Assembly (NCBI GenBank): GCA_964595575.1
Contig: CAZQRA010000012.1
Coordinates: 1 to 64,000 of the forward strand
Length of the DNA stretch: 64,000 nt
Origin: PALSA-612 sp964595575
Lineage (GTDB): Bacteria; Actinomycetota; Thermoleophilia; Gaiellales; Gaiellaceae
Direction: 5' to 3'
Numbering within the stretch: the first letter of the stretch is position 1; each line of letters opens with the position of its first letter. The translations under genes were made by a program, and so were the position numbers. Shown here piece by piece: positions 24,481-32,634 of the stretch. The notes under the pieces are model-generated. The model did no database searches and had not been told where the DNA came from. It saw only the letters and a list, made by a program, of their open reading frames with translations.

Positions 24481-25504
24481 AGCCCCTCTTGCGCAGGCCG
24501 CGGACGATGGCGGGGAGGGCCTTGACGGTGGCGGAGCGGTCGCCGCCGCCGTCGTGCAGCAGCACGATCGAGCCCGGTCGTGCGTTCGAGAGCACCCGGC
24601 GGACGATCTCCCGGGGCCGCGCCCCCGGACGCCAGTCCTGGGGGTCGACGGACCACAGGACGACCCGCTGGCCGGCGGCCCCCGCCGCCTCGATCACGTA
24701 GGACGAGAACGCCCCTCCTGGAGGCCGAAAGAGGGACGGCCTCGCCCCCAGCCGGCGCAGGAGAGCCTTCGTCCGCTCGATCTCCCGGCGGATGCGTCGG
24801 CGCGGCTGGCGGTCGAAGGGGGGCCGGTAGGGATGGGAGTAGGAGTGGCTCTCCACCGCCATCCCCGCCCCCAGCGCCGCCCGCACCAGCCCCGGCCGAC
24901 GCGCGGCCAGCTCGCCCACGACGAAGAACGTGGCTCGGGCCCGGAGGCGACGAAGCGACGCGAGCACGGCGCGGGTGTAGCGGGAGGGCCCGTCGTCGAA
25001 GGTGAGGGCCACCGCCCGGGGGACCCGGGCCGGCCCGTGGGGCCGAAACTCGAGCGGAACCAGCCGGTGGGAGAGGCGTCCCCGCACGACCACCTGCTCG
25101 CCCGGCACCCGAGCGAGCGTGAACTGGGGCTCCCCCGGACGCCCACCGCGGAGGCGCACCACCCGCCGCTCCACCGGCTCCCGACGATCGCGCCCGGGAA
25201 CGATGGCGATGCGGTCGCCGTCCGCGAGCTCGGTGGAGCCGGGGGCAGGCCTGCCGTTCAGGAGGATACGACCCGGGAAGGCCCCGGCCCGGAGCACGGC
25301 TCCCTGGAGATCGAGCAGGTCGCCGGCCGAGGCCCGCAGCTTCCAGCGCTGGATAGCCTGGGCGAGCGTGGTGCCCCTAGGCAGCTCCTCCTCCAGCCCC
25401 TCCACCAGCACCCTCGTGGAGGGTGCCCCTCGCTGGCGGGCCCACATCCCCAACCCCAGCCCCACCAGGGCGAGGACGAGCGCCCAGGCAGCGGCCCTTC
25501 GCAT
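24443..25504 (-). CDS. Polysaccharide deacetylase (NodB) with membrane anchor and beta-grasp-like region
   Basis: A 353-residue protein. One N-terminal membrane anchor (about residues 5-22) is followed by a region of about 120 residues (LAQAIQRWKLRASAGDLLDL, ILLNGRPAPGSTELADGDRIAIVPG) that looks like a beta-grasp/ThiS-like fold. The NodB catalytic domain starts with VALTFDDGPSRYT (metal-binding Asp pair), and continues with ESHSYSHPYRPPF, LFRPPGGAFSSYVI and GSIVLLHDGGGDR. It removes acetyl groups from cell-wall glycan or exopolysaccharide outside the membrane. The 3' end overlaps iclR by 38 bp. Confidence 0.88.
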   Translation of the reverse strand: MRRAAAWALVLALVGLGLGMWARQRGAPSTRVLVEGLEEELPRGTTLAQAIQRWKLRASAGDLLDLQGAVLRAGAFPGRILLNGRPAPGSTELADGDRIAIVPGRDRREPVERRVVRLRGGRPGEPQFTLARVPGEQVVVRGRLSHRLVPLEFRPHGPARVPRAVALTFDDGPSRYTRAVLASLRRLRARATFFVVGELAARRPGLVRAALGAGMAVESHSYSHPYRPPFDRQPRRRIRREIERTKALLRRLGARPSLFRPPGGAFSSYVIEAAGAAGQRVVLWSVDPQDWRPGARPREIVRRVLSNARPGSIVLLHDGGGDRSATVKALPAIVRGLRKRGFKLALIEPPPRP

Positions 25505-25525
25505 CCCGGACCCGGTGTTCCCTGC

Positions 25526-26527
25526 TCAGCTGGGCCTTCCTGCCGCGGAGGGCGTGCCGGCCTGGGCAGCCAGGACCTGGGGGTTGAGGGCGTTGGCGGG
25601 AGCCCGGCCCTCAAGGAGGACGGCCCGCAGGGCCTCCACGCACAACATGCCCATGGCCTCCCTCGTCTCCAGGGTTGCGCTGCCGAGGTGGGGAGCGAGG
25701 ACGACGTTGTCGAGCGCGCGAAGCCCCTCTTCGACCTCCGGCTCCCGCTCGAACACGTCCAAGGCGGCCCCGGCGATCTCGCCCCTCCGCAGCGCCTCGA
25801 CCAGGGCGACCTCGTCCACCACCGGCCCTCGGGCCGTGTTCACGAGCACCGCCTCCCGCCTCATCCCCCGCAGGGCCTCGGCATCGATCAGGTGGCGGGT
25901 CTCGGGAGTGAGCGGGCAGTGCAGGCTCACGACATCGGCCGAGGCGAGCAGCTCCGCCAGGTCGAGACGCCGGTAGGGCAGGTCGGGACGAGGGGAGCGG
26001 CTCGTGTACACCACCTCCATGCCGAGGGCTGTCGCCAGGCGAGCCACCTCCTGCCCGATCCGGCCCATGCCCACAATGCCCAGGACGCGGCCCCTCAGGC
26101 TACGCCCCAGCATGAAGGTGGGGGCCCAGATCCACGGCTCCCTGCGACGGATCAACCGGTCCCCTTCGCTCACCCGCCGGACGAGGTCGAGAAGGAGGGC
26201 GATGGTGAACTCGGCAGTGGCCTCGGTGAGGACGTCCGGGGTGTTGGCCACGAGGACGCCGCGCCGCGTGCACGCGGCCACGTCCACGTTGTCGAAGCCG
26301 ACGGCATAGTTCGCCACCACCCGCAAGCGGGGAGCGCAGGCGAGGAGTTCCTCATCCACACGGTCGGTGAGCATGGTCACCACCCCCTCTGCCTCTGCCA
26401 CGGCCGCCAAGAGCTCTGCGCGACTGGGAGGAAGCTCCGAGTCGTGCTGGGTCACTGAGAAGAGCTGGTGCAGCCTCTCCTTCACCGTGGGGGGGACCCG
26501 GCGGGCGACGTAGACGCGAGGCGCCAT
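25526..26527 (-). CDS. D-2-hydroxyacid dehydrogenase (hydroxypyruvate/glyoxylate reductase type)
   Basis: A 333-residue NAD(P)-dependent dehydrogenase of the D-isomer family. VANYAVGFDNVDVAACTRRGV is the substrate loop, GRVLGIVGMGRIGQEVARLA the Rossmann motif, LVNTARGPVVDEVALVEAL contains the catalytic Arg, and APHLGSATLETREAM holds the catalytic His; the Glu lies in DVFEREPEV. The closest pattern is glyoxylate/hydroxypyruvate reductase, which would convert hydroxypyruvate to glycerate in the serine cycle. The serine-cycle genes begin just past the assembly gap. The ATG at 26527 has an AAGGAAGG site. Confidence 0.86.
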   Translation of the reverse strand: MAPRVYVARRVPPTVKERLHQLFSVTQHDSELPPSRAELLAAVAEAEGVVTMLTDRVDEELLACAPRLRVVANYAVGFDNVDVAACTRRGVLVANTPDVLTEATAEFTIALLLDLVRRVSEGDRLIRRREPWIWAPTFMLGRSLRGRVLGIVGMGRIGQEVARLATALGMEVVYTSRSPRPDLPYRRLDLAELLASADVVSLHCPLTPETRHLIDAEALRGMRREAVLVNTARGPVVDEVALVEALRRGEIAGAALDVFEREPEVEEGLRALDNVVLAPHLGSATLETREAMGMLCVEALRAVLLEGRAPANALNPQVLAAQAGTPSAAGRPS

Positions 26528-26642
26528 CGCCTTCCTTCTACCTGAGGAAGCTCGACTCCGCCATTCGATTTTCGTTCCGGCGGCGAGGGGGCTCCTATCG
26601 GAGACCAATCACAGGACCCGGTCTATCGATAAAGACAAAAAT

Positions 26643-26742
26643 NNNNNNNNNNNNNNNNNNNNNNNNNNNNNNNNNNNNNNNNNNNNNNNNNNNNNNNNNN
26701 NNNNNNNNNNNNNNNNNNNNNNNNNNNNNNNNNNNNNNNNNN
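26643..26742. other. Assembly gap (100 N)
   Basis: Exactly 100 undetermined bases, the usual scaffolding placeholder, so the true distance is unknown. The left side is the upstream region of the 2-hydroxyacid dehydrogenase gene; the right side runs directly into glyA, whose own promoter and perhaps first codons are hidden. Confidence 0.98.
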
Positions 26743-26760
26743 CAGGCCCCTGCCCTGCCT

Positions 26761-28035
26761 TTGGGACGGGCGAGCCTGCACGAGGTCGACCCGGCCGTGT
26801 CGGGGCTGCTCGAGCGCGAGCTGAGCCGGCAGCGGGACACGGTGGAGCTGATCGCGTCCGAGAACTTCGCCTGGCCGAGCGTGCTCGAGGCGGTGGGCTC
26901 GGTGGCCACGAACAAGTACGCGGAGGGCTACCCAGGAGCCCGCTACTACGGCGGGTGCGAGGTCGTAGATGAGATCGAGCGGCTGGCTATCGAGCGGGCG
27001 AAGGCGCTCTTCAAGGCCGAGCACGCCAACGTGCAGCCAAACGCAGGATCGGCCACCAACATGGCTGTCTACTACGCCTGCCTCGAGCCGGGCGACACCA
27101 TCCTGTCCATGCGCCTCGACCACGGCGGCCACCTCACCCATGGGTTGGCGGCCAACTTCTCGGGGCGCTACTACCGCGTCGTCTCCTACGGGGTCGACCG
27201 GGAGTCCGGGCTCATCGACTTCGACGAGGTGCGCAGGCTGGCACACAAGGAGCGGCCCAAGCTCATCGTGTGCGGAGGCTCCGCCTACCCCCGGGTGATC
27301 GAGGCCCACCGGTTCCGAGAGATCGCCGACGAGGTGGGAGCCCTCCTCCTCTGCGACATGGCCCACTTCGCAGGCCTCGTCGCCGCCGGCTTCCACCCCA
27401 ACCCCGTGCCCCACTGCGACTTCGTGACCTCCACCACCCACAAGACCCTGGCGGGCCCTCGCAGCGGGTTCATCCTCTGCCGTAAGGAGCACGCCCGAGC
27501 CATCGATAGGGCGGTCTTTCCCGGCCTCCAAGGGGGCCCCCTCCTCCATGCCATCGCCGCCAAGGCCACCTGCTTTCTCATCGCCTCCTCCGAGGAGTTC
27601 CGCGCGTACCAGCGGCGGGTGCGGGCCAACGCCGACGCCCTGGCCGAGGGCCTGCGCCAAGGAGGCCTTGACCTCCTCACCGGCGGAACCGACACCCACC
27701 TCGTCCAGGTGGACCTCCGCAGTAGCGCCTGGACGGGCAGGGCGGCCGAGGAGCGCCTCCACGCCGTAGGCATCACCGCCAACCGAAATACGGTGCCCTA
27801 CGACGAGCGGCCTCCGACCGTGGCCTCCGGTCTTCGCCTGGGTACGCCGGCAGTGACCATGCGGGGCTTCGACGAGGAGGACATGGCCGAGGTGGCCTCC
27901 ATCATCGTCCAGGCGCTCGACGAGGCAGCCGATCTGGCCGCGCTCCGGGAGCGGAGCCTGGCTCTCTGCGGACGGAGGCCGCTCTACCCCGGCTTGCGGG
28001 CCTTCCCCACGTTCGCCGAGTCCCGAGCGGGCTAG
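26761..28035 (+). CDS. glyA: Serine hydroxymethyltransferase
   Basis: A 424-residue PLP enzyme. SLHEVDPAVSGLLERELSRQRDTVELIASENF is the family N-terminus, NKYAEGYPGARYYGGCEVVDEIERLA the folate/PLP region, and SGRYYRVVSYGVD follows. VTSTTHKTLAGPRSGFILC contains the PLP lysine. It interconverts glycine plus methylene-tetrahydrofolate with serine. The annotated TTG is the first start after the gap; the true start may be in the gap, but the domain is complete. The neighbourhood (sga, mcl, ppc) suggests service in C1 assimilation. Confidence 0.95.
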   Translation: MGRASLHEVDPAVSGLLERELSRQRDTVELIASENFAWPSVLEAVGSVATNKYAEGYPGARYYGGCEVVDEIERLAIERAKALFKAEHANVQPNAGSATNMAVYYACLEPGDTILSMRLDHGGHLTHGLAANFSGRYYRVVSYGVDRESGLIDFDEVRRLAHKERPKLIVCGGSAYPRVIEAHRFREIADEVGALLLCDMAHFAGLVAAGFHPNPVPHCDFVTSTTHKTLAGPRSGFILCRKEHARAIDRAVFPGLQGGPLLHAIAAKATCFLIASSEEFRAYQRRVRANADALAEGLRQGGLDLLTGGTDTHLVQVDLRSSAWTGRAAEERLHAVGITANRNTVPYDERPPTVASGLRLGTPAVTMRGFDEEDMAEVASIIVQALDEAADLAALRERSLALCGRRPLYPGLRAFPTFAESRAG

Positions 28036-28117
28036 CCCCGGCGGCCCCGGCCGGGGGCCGCGCGGCAGGAGGCTACGCGCCTTCTTGGCATTGAATAACC
28101 TCTATACCTGCTTCCCA

Positions 28118-29008
28118 GTGTCGATCACGCTGACCCAGCTTCGAGCGTTCGTTGCCGTCGCTCAGACGGAGAGCGTCCATCGCGCTGCCCAGCGGCTCTT
28201 CCTGACCCAGCCTTCGGTCTCGGCCGCCATCGCGGCTCTTGCCCGCGAGCTCGGCGCCCCCCTGCTCGAGCGCAGCGGTCGCGGCATCCGCCTCACCGAG
28301 GCGGGCCGGGCCTTCGCTCCCTACGCGAGCGAGGTGCTGGGGCTGCTCGAGCAAGGACGCGAGGCAGCCAAGGAGGCGGCTCGACCGGAGCTGAGCCGGG
28401 TGCGAGTGGCTGCCGTCACCACGGCCGGCGAGTACCTCATGCCCGCCTTGATCCGGGCCTTCCGGGAGCGGGAGCGGGAGACGGAGATCCTGCTCGAGAT
28501 CGGAAACCGCAGGGAGGTGCTGGAGAAAGTCAGCTCTTTCCACGCCGACGTGGGGATCGGCGGCCGCCCTCCCTCCGACCAGATCGTGGGCAGGGCTTTC
28601 CTCCCCAACGACCTCATCGTGGCCGGGGCGGAGGTCCCCAAGGACCTGACCACGGCCACCTGGCTTCTCCGCGAGGAGGGCTCGGGCACGCGGGCCGCGA
28701 CCGAGAGCTACCTCGTCGAGCACGGCATCGTGCCCCGCGAGGTACTCACCCTCGGCTCCAACGGAGCCGTCAAGCAGGCCCTCACCCTCGGCCTGGGCAT
28801 CACCCTCATCTCCGAGCACGCCGTCCTCCAGGAGCTCAGGCGGGGAGAGCTGGTGCGGATTCCTGCTCCGGGGACGCCCCTGCGCCGCTCCTGGTACGCC
28901 CTCCACGCCCGGCGCGTCGCGCTCCGCCCCTCGGTGCGGCGGTTCCTCGCCTTCCTCCACTCCCAGGACGGCCGTAGAGCCATCGAGGAGGCGGTGGGAG
29001 TCGCCTGA
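28118..29008 (+). CDS. LysR family regulator (CbbR/QscR-like)
   Basis: About 296 residues. ITLTQLRAFVAVAQTESVHRAAQRLFLTQPSVSAAIAALARELG is the LysR helix-turn-helix, followed by an effector domain with DVGIGGRPPSDQIVGRAFLPNDLIVAG and GSGTRAATESYLVEHGI. The latter pattern is frequent in CbbR-type regulators. I prefer the GTG at 28118, 9 nt after TATACC, over a TTG at 28085. It lies between glyA and phosphoribulokinase, and a T-N11-A palindrome sits in the next divergent intergenic region, so it probably controls this C1 locus. Confidence 0.88.
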   Translation: MSITLTQLRAFVAVAQTESVHRAAQRLFLTQPSVSAAIAALARELGAPLLERSGRGIRLTEAGRAFAPYASEVLGLLEQGREAAKEAARPELSRVRVAAVTTAGEYLMPALIRAFRERERETEILLEIGNRREVLEKVSSFHADVGIGGRPPSDQIVGRAFLPNDLIVAGAEVPKDLTTATWLLREEGSGTRAATESYLVEHGIVPREVLTLGSNGAVKQALTLGLGITLISEHAVLQELRRGELVRIPAPGTPLRRSWYALHARRVALRPSVRRFLAFLHSQDGRRAIEEAVGVA

Positions 29009-29011
29009 TCC

Positions 29012-30001
29012 CTACCCAGCGGCTCGCCCGGCGTCAGCCGCCACCGCCCTCCGCTCCGTGCGATGGGTGGCCCCGCCCAGGGCCACCACGGCCCGGGCGG
29101 TGACGAGCTGGTAGAGGATGAGCAGCTGGACGATGGCCAGCGAGTTCGACCGGCTGAGGTTGGTGCCGATCATGAACTCGCCCAGCCGTTGGTGGCGGAG
29201 GTGGCTGGCGAAGTGCATCCGCTCCCAGATCGCCTCCTCGATGCGCTCGGCCCGCTCGGTCTCGATCGTCCCGGGCACGTACAGCTCGAGCTCCCGACCG
29301 TGGTCGATGAGGACGAGACCTCCGTCGCTCTCCTCCGGCACCACCTCGGAGAGATCGGGGTGGACGAGCGTGTCCCGCAGGAACAGGTGCGCATCGAGGT
29401 GCTCCTGCTCGGCCGAGCGACCGGGACAGAAGGAGATGACGATGTCGGCGTAGTGGCGCTGGGGCCTGATGTAGGCCTCGGCGTCCTGCTCGCGGCGGTC
29501 GAGCTCGCGCAGCACCTGGTCGCTCGTGTACCCGCGCCGGGAGACGTCCCGCTGCACCTTCCAGCGACGCCGTAGGTCCTCGGGGGGATCGAGGTAGACC
29601 CTGACGTCGAAGAGCTCCCGCAGCTCGGGAGTGTGGAAGGCGAGGAGGCCCTCGGCCACGACAAAGGCGCTGGGCCGGAAGTACTCGGGGGGACCGAAGG
29701 TCCCATCCGCGTGTCGGTACACCGGCTTCAGCACCGGCTCGTTGGCGCGGACGTGGCGTAGGTGCTGGGTGAGGATGTCCAGGTAGTTACAGGCAGGATC
29801 GAGCGGGGTGAGACCCAGCTCCGCCCGCTGACGGCGATCGTAGCGGTGGTAGTCGTCGGCGCAGAAGTGGCTGACGGCGGAGTCGCCGAGGACCCGCACG
29901 AGCCCTCGAGTAAGGGTGGTCTTCCCCGAGGCAGAGTCGCCTACGATCCCCAGGAGGATCGGTCGCGGTACCTGGTCGAACGTTCTCTGGGCAACGCTCA
30001 T
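29012..30001 (-). CDS. prk: Phosphoribulokinase
   Basis: About 329 residues. LLGIVGDSASGKTTLTRGLVR is the P-loop, FCADDYHRYDRRQRAELGLTPLDP contains the DDYH substrate motif, and VVAEGLLAFHTPELRELFDVRVYLD the Walker B-like EGL. RRWKVQRDVSRRGYTSDQVL has the paired Arg residues typical of phosphoribulokinase, and AYIRPQRHYADIVISF follows. It phosphorylates ribulose 5-phosphate with ATP to make the RuBisCO substrate. No RuBisCO gene is in the window. Related D-glycerate 3-kinase was considered, but the RDVxRRGYT block fits PRK better. ATG 30001 chosen; ATG 30022 is an alternative. Confidence 0.85.
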   Translation of the reverse strand: MSVAQRTFDQVPRPILLGIVGDSASGKTTLTRGLVRVLGDSAVSHFCADDYHRYDRRQRAELGLTPLDPACNYLDILTQHLRHVRANEPVLKPVYRHADGTFGPPEYFRPSAFVVAEGLLAFHTPELRELFDVRVYLDPPEDLRRRWKVQRDVSRRGYTSDQVLRELDRREQDAEAYIRPQRHYADIVISFCPGRSAEQEHLDAHLFLRDTLVHPDLSEVVPEESDGGLVLIDHGRELELYVPGTIETERAERIEEAIWERMHFASHLRHQRLGEFMIGTNLSRSNSLAIVQLLILYQLVTARAVVALGGATHRTERRAVAADAGRAAG

Positions 30002-30178
30002 GGTACGTGTACCTGTCCGCATGTATTGCCCAGAGGGCAATAGTAAAGCCAATAGTGCAACTCCAGAGTATCCGGGGTCGGGCCTCCTGTCAAGCTGCGG
30101 CCTGCTTTAGGAACTTCTCTAATACTCAAAGCCAATTGCATTGGCATAAAGCTTTCGCTTTGCGCACCCTTCCTGCCC
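30002..30178. promoter_or_regulatory. Divergent prk / CoA-transferase control region with two palindromes
   Basis: The 177-bp spacer is AT-rich. ATTGCCC-AGA-GGGCAAT (30025-30041) is a perfect palindrome whose T27 and A39 are 11 bases apart, the T-N11-A LysR consensus. GCCAAT-TGC-ATTGGC (30131-30145) is a second perfect palindrome, and a GCCAAT half-site is at 30049. A minus-strand TACTAT (30045-30040) overlaps the first palindrome and could be the prk -10. I see no U-tract terminator. Confidence 0.6.
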
Positions 30179-31423
30179 ATGAGCCACGAGCAGACCGCCA
30201 CCGCAGCCGGGCCCCTCCAGGGCTTGACCGTCCTCGACCTGGCCACCATCTTCGCCGGCCCCAGCGCGGCCCGGCATCTCGCCGACTTCGGAGCTACCGT
30301 GATCAAGGTCGAGCGCCCGGGAGCCCCCGACGGGGGCCGCCGCCTGGGCGAGCAGGACGGGGACGACTCCTTCTACTGGCGTCTCGTCGGTCGGAACAAG
30401 CTCCCCATCGAGCTCGACCTCAAGCACCCCCGAGGCAGGCAGATCCTGCTCCAGCTCGTGCGCAGAGCCGACGTCCTCATCGAGAACTTCCGGCCGGGCA
30501 CGCTCGAGCGGCTCGGCCTCGACCCCGAGTCGGTGCTCCTGCGAGAGAACCCGGGCCTCGTCGTCCTCCGCGTCACCGGATACGGCCAGGACGGCCCCTA
30601 CGCCTCGCGGGCCGGGTTCGGCACCATCGCCGAGGCCATGTCCACCCTCGCGCACTGCACCGGCCAGCCCGACGGCCCCCCGACGCTTCCCCCCATCGCC
30701 CTGGCCGACGAGGTTACTGGGCTCCACGGGGCGTTCGCGGTCCTGGCCGCCCTCCGCCACCGCGACCGCACCGGAGAGGGCCAGGTCATTGACGCCAACC
30801 TGCTCGAGTCCCTGGTCGACATCATCGGTCCCAGCCCCGCCATCTACCACCGCACGGGCCACGTCGACGGGAGGTACGGATCGCGCCTCACCTTCTCGGC
30901 GCCGCGGAACGTCTACCAGTGCGTAGACGGGTACATCGTCCTGTCCGGCTCGTCCAACGAGGCTGCCCTCCGCATCTTCGACGCGATAGGGAAGCCGGAG
31001 CTCCGCACCGATCCCCGCTTCCAGACCCCTGCTGCCCGCCTTGCCCACGTAGACGAGCTCGACCGTCTCATCGAGGAGTGGACGCGGCAGCGCACGGTGG
31101 CCGAGGCGGTGCGCACTCTCTCCCAGGCGGGTGCGGCCTGCGGGCCGATCTACGACGTAGCCCAGCTCGTGGCCGACGAGCACGTCCGCGCTCGCCGCCT
31201 GTTCGTCGAGGTCGAGAGCCCGGCCGGGGAGGGTCCTGTTCTCCAGCTCCAGCCCACTCCCCGCCTCAGTCGAACGCCGGGCCAAGTGCGCCACGCTGGG
31301 CTCGCTCCCGGCGCGTGCACCGAGGAGATACTGGCGCAGCTCGGCTACAGCGAGGAGGAGATGGAGGAGCTCCGGGAGCAGGGCGTGATCGGCAGAGCCA
31401 GGTCGAGCGCCCTGGCGGCGTAG
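30179..31423 (+). CDS. CaiB/BaiF family (class III) CoA transferase
   Basis: A 414-residue type III CoA transferase. GLTVLDLATIFAGPSAARHLADFGATVIKVERP is the family N-terminus, LIENFRPGTLERLGL and LRVTGYGQDGPYASRAGFG follow, and LADEVTGLHGAFAVLAAL contains the Asp that forms the acyl-CoA anhydride. It starts a tight operon with serine-glyoxylate aminotransferase, malyl-CoA lyase and PEP carboxylase. By context it is a candidate malate CoA-transferase making malyl-CoA, as in the Chloroflexus 3-hydroxypropionate cycle; the substrate is inferred. Confidence 0.87.
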   Translation: MSHEQTATAAGPLQGLTVLDLATIFAGPSAARHLADFGATVIKVERPGAPDGGRRLGEQDGDDSFYWRLVGRNKLPIELDLKHPRGRQILLQLVRRADVLIENFRPGTLERLGLDPESVLLRENPGLVVLRVTGYGQDGPYASRAGFGTIAEAMSTLAHCTGQPDGPPTLPPIALADEVTGLHGAFAVLAALRHRDRTGEGQVIDANLLESLVDIIGPSPAIYHRTGHVDGRYGSRLTFSAPRNVYQCVDGYIVLSGSSNEAALRIFDAIGKPELRTDPRFQTPAARLAHVDELDRLIEEWTRQRTVAEAVRTLSQAGAACGPIYDVAQLVADEHVRARRLFVEVESPAGEGPVLQLQPTPRLSRTPGQVRHAGLAPGACTEEILAQLGYSEEEMEELREQGVIGRARSSALAA

Positions 31424-31461
31424 GAGAGACGAGCTACGAGCAGGGAAGGAGGACACAAGAC

Positions 31462-32631
31462 GTGACGACCGAGATGGCGATGCCAAGGGAAACGGCGATC
31501 GAGATGCTCTCGCCTTCGCCTCGGCTCCTCGCCGGGCCAGGGCCCTCCAACGTACCGCCCTCGGTGATCGAGGTGATGCAGCGATCCCAGCTCGGTCACC
31601 TCGACCCCGAGTTCTGGGAGATCTGCGACCAGGTGGTCGAGCAGCTCCGCCGCGTCTACCGCCGCCGGGAAGGGCTTACCTTCCCGATCTCGGCCAGTGG
31701 CACCTCGGGGATCGAGGCGGTACTCACCTCGCTGCTCGAGCCCGGGGATACAGCCATCGTAGGGGTGGCCGGCTTCTTCGGCGCCCGCTTGGCCGACATC
31801 GTGTCCCGTATCGGCGCCCGGGCGGTGACGGTGGAGGCGCCCTGGGGGAAGGTGCCTGCCAACGAGGAGCTGCTCGATGCCCTCCGTCGCCACCCCGAGG
31901 CCCGCCTGGTGTGCGTCGTCCACGCCGAGACCTCCACCGGCGCCTGTCACCCCCTGGCCGAGCTGGCACGGGCGCTGCGCGACTTCGACGACGTGCTTCT
32001 CTTCGCGGACTGCGTTACCTCGCTAGGCGGGATCGCCCTGGAGCCGGATCTGTGGGGGGTTGACGCCTGTGCCTCCTGCACCCAGAAGTGCCTCGGCGCC
32101 CCACCCGGCATGTCGCCCGTGTCCCTGTCGGAGCGGGCCCTCGAGCGCGTCCGTTCCCGGCAACGTTCAGTACCGCTCTCCTTCGACCTCGAGCTCCTGG
32201 CCCGCTACTGGCTGGAGCGACCGGCCGCCTACCACCACACCGCGCCGATCCTCCACGTCTACGCCCTCCACGAGGCTCTGCGTCTCGTGCTCCAGGAGGG
32301 GCTCGAGGCTCGCTGGCAGCGGCACGAGGAGGCAGGTCGCTTCCTCCAGGACGAGCTGCGCGATCGAGGTCTCGAGCTCCTGGCCGATCCGGAGTACCAG
32401 CTGCCCCAGCTCACCGCCGTGCGGGTGCCGCCCGGAGTGGACGGACGCGAGGTGCAGCTCCGTCTCCTGCGGGAGCACGGCATCGAGGTCGGCGGCGGCC
32501 TCGGCCCTACCGCTCCCCCCATCTGGCGCATCGGGCTCATGGGCTACAACGCCACCCGAGAGACGGCAGAGCGCGTCCTGGAGGGGTTGGACGCCGTGCT
32601 GGGGAGGGCGCGCTCGGCCGCCGGAGCCTGA
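31462..32631 (+). CDS. Serine-glyoxylate / alanine-glyoxylate aminotransferase
   Basis: A 389-residue class V aminotransferase. LLAGPGPSNVPPSVIEVM is the typical start of the mature fold, FPISASGTSGIEAVLTSLLEPGD the PLP phosphate site, and VVHAETSTGACHPL and LFADCVTSLGG the cofactor Asp region. ACASCTQKCLGAPPGMSPVSLS contains the PLP lysine. It transfers the amino group of serine to glyoxylate, giving hydroxypyruvate and glycine, a defining serine-cycle step. GTG at 31462 follows a GGAAGGAGG site. The next gene starts 3 bp downstream. Confidence 0.88.
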   Translation: MTTEMAMPRETAIEMLSPSPRLLAGPGPSNVPPSVIEVMQRSQLGHLDPEFWEICDQVVEQLRRVYRRREGLTFPISASGTSGIEAVLTSLLEPGDTAIVGVAGFFGARLADIVSRIGARAVTVEAPWGKVPANEELLDALRRHPEARLVCVVHAETSTGACHPLAELARALRDFDDVLLFADCVTSLGGIALEPDLWGVDACASCTQKCLGAPPGMSPVSLSERALERVRSRQRSVPLSFDLELLARYWLERPAAYHHTAPILHVYALHEALRLVLQEGLEARWQRHEEAGRFLQDELRDRGLELLADPEYQLPQLTAVRVPPGVDGREVQLRLLREHGIEVGGGLGPTAPPIWRIGLMGYNATRETAERVLEGLDAVLGRARSAAGA

Positions 32632-32634
32632 GCC

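Noticed and set aside
24554..26458. A 634-residue open frame on the plus strand opposite the deacetylase and dehydrogenase genes
   Set aside because: Low-complexity Pro/Arg/His composition, no domain, and it spans two real minus-strand genes.
29012..30001. D-glycerate 3-kinase instead of phosphoribulokinase
   Set aside because: Attractive for the pathway, but the DDYH and RDVxRRGYT motifs are those of phosphoribulokinase; kept only as a finding to test.
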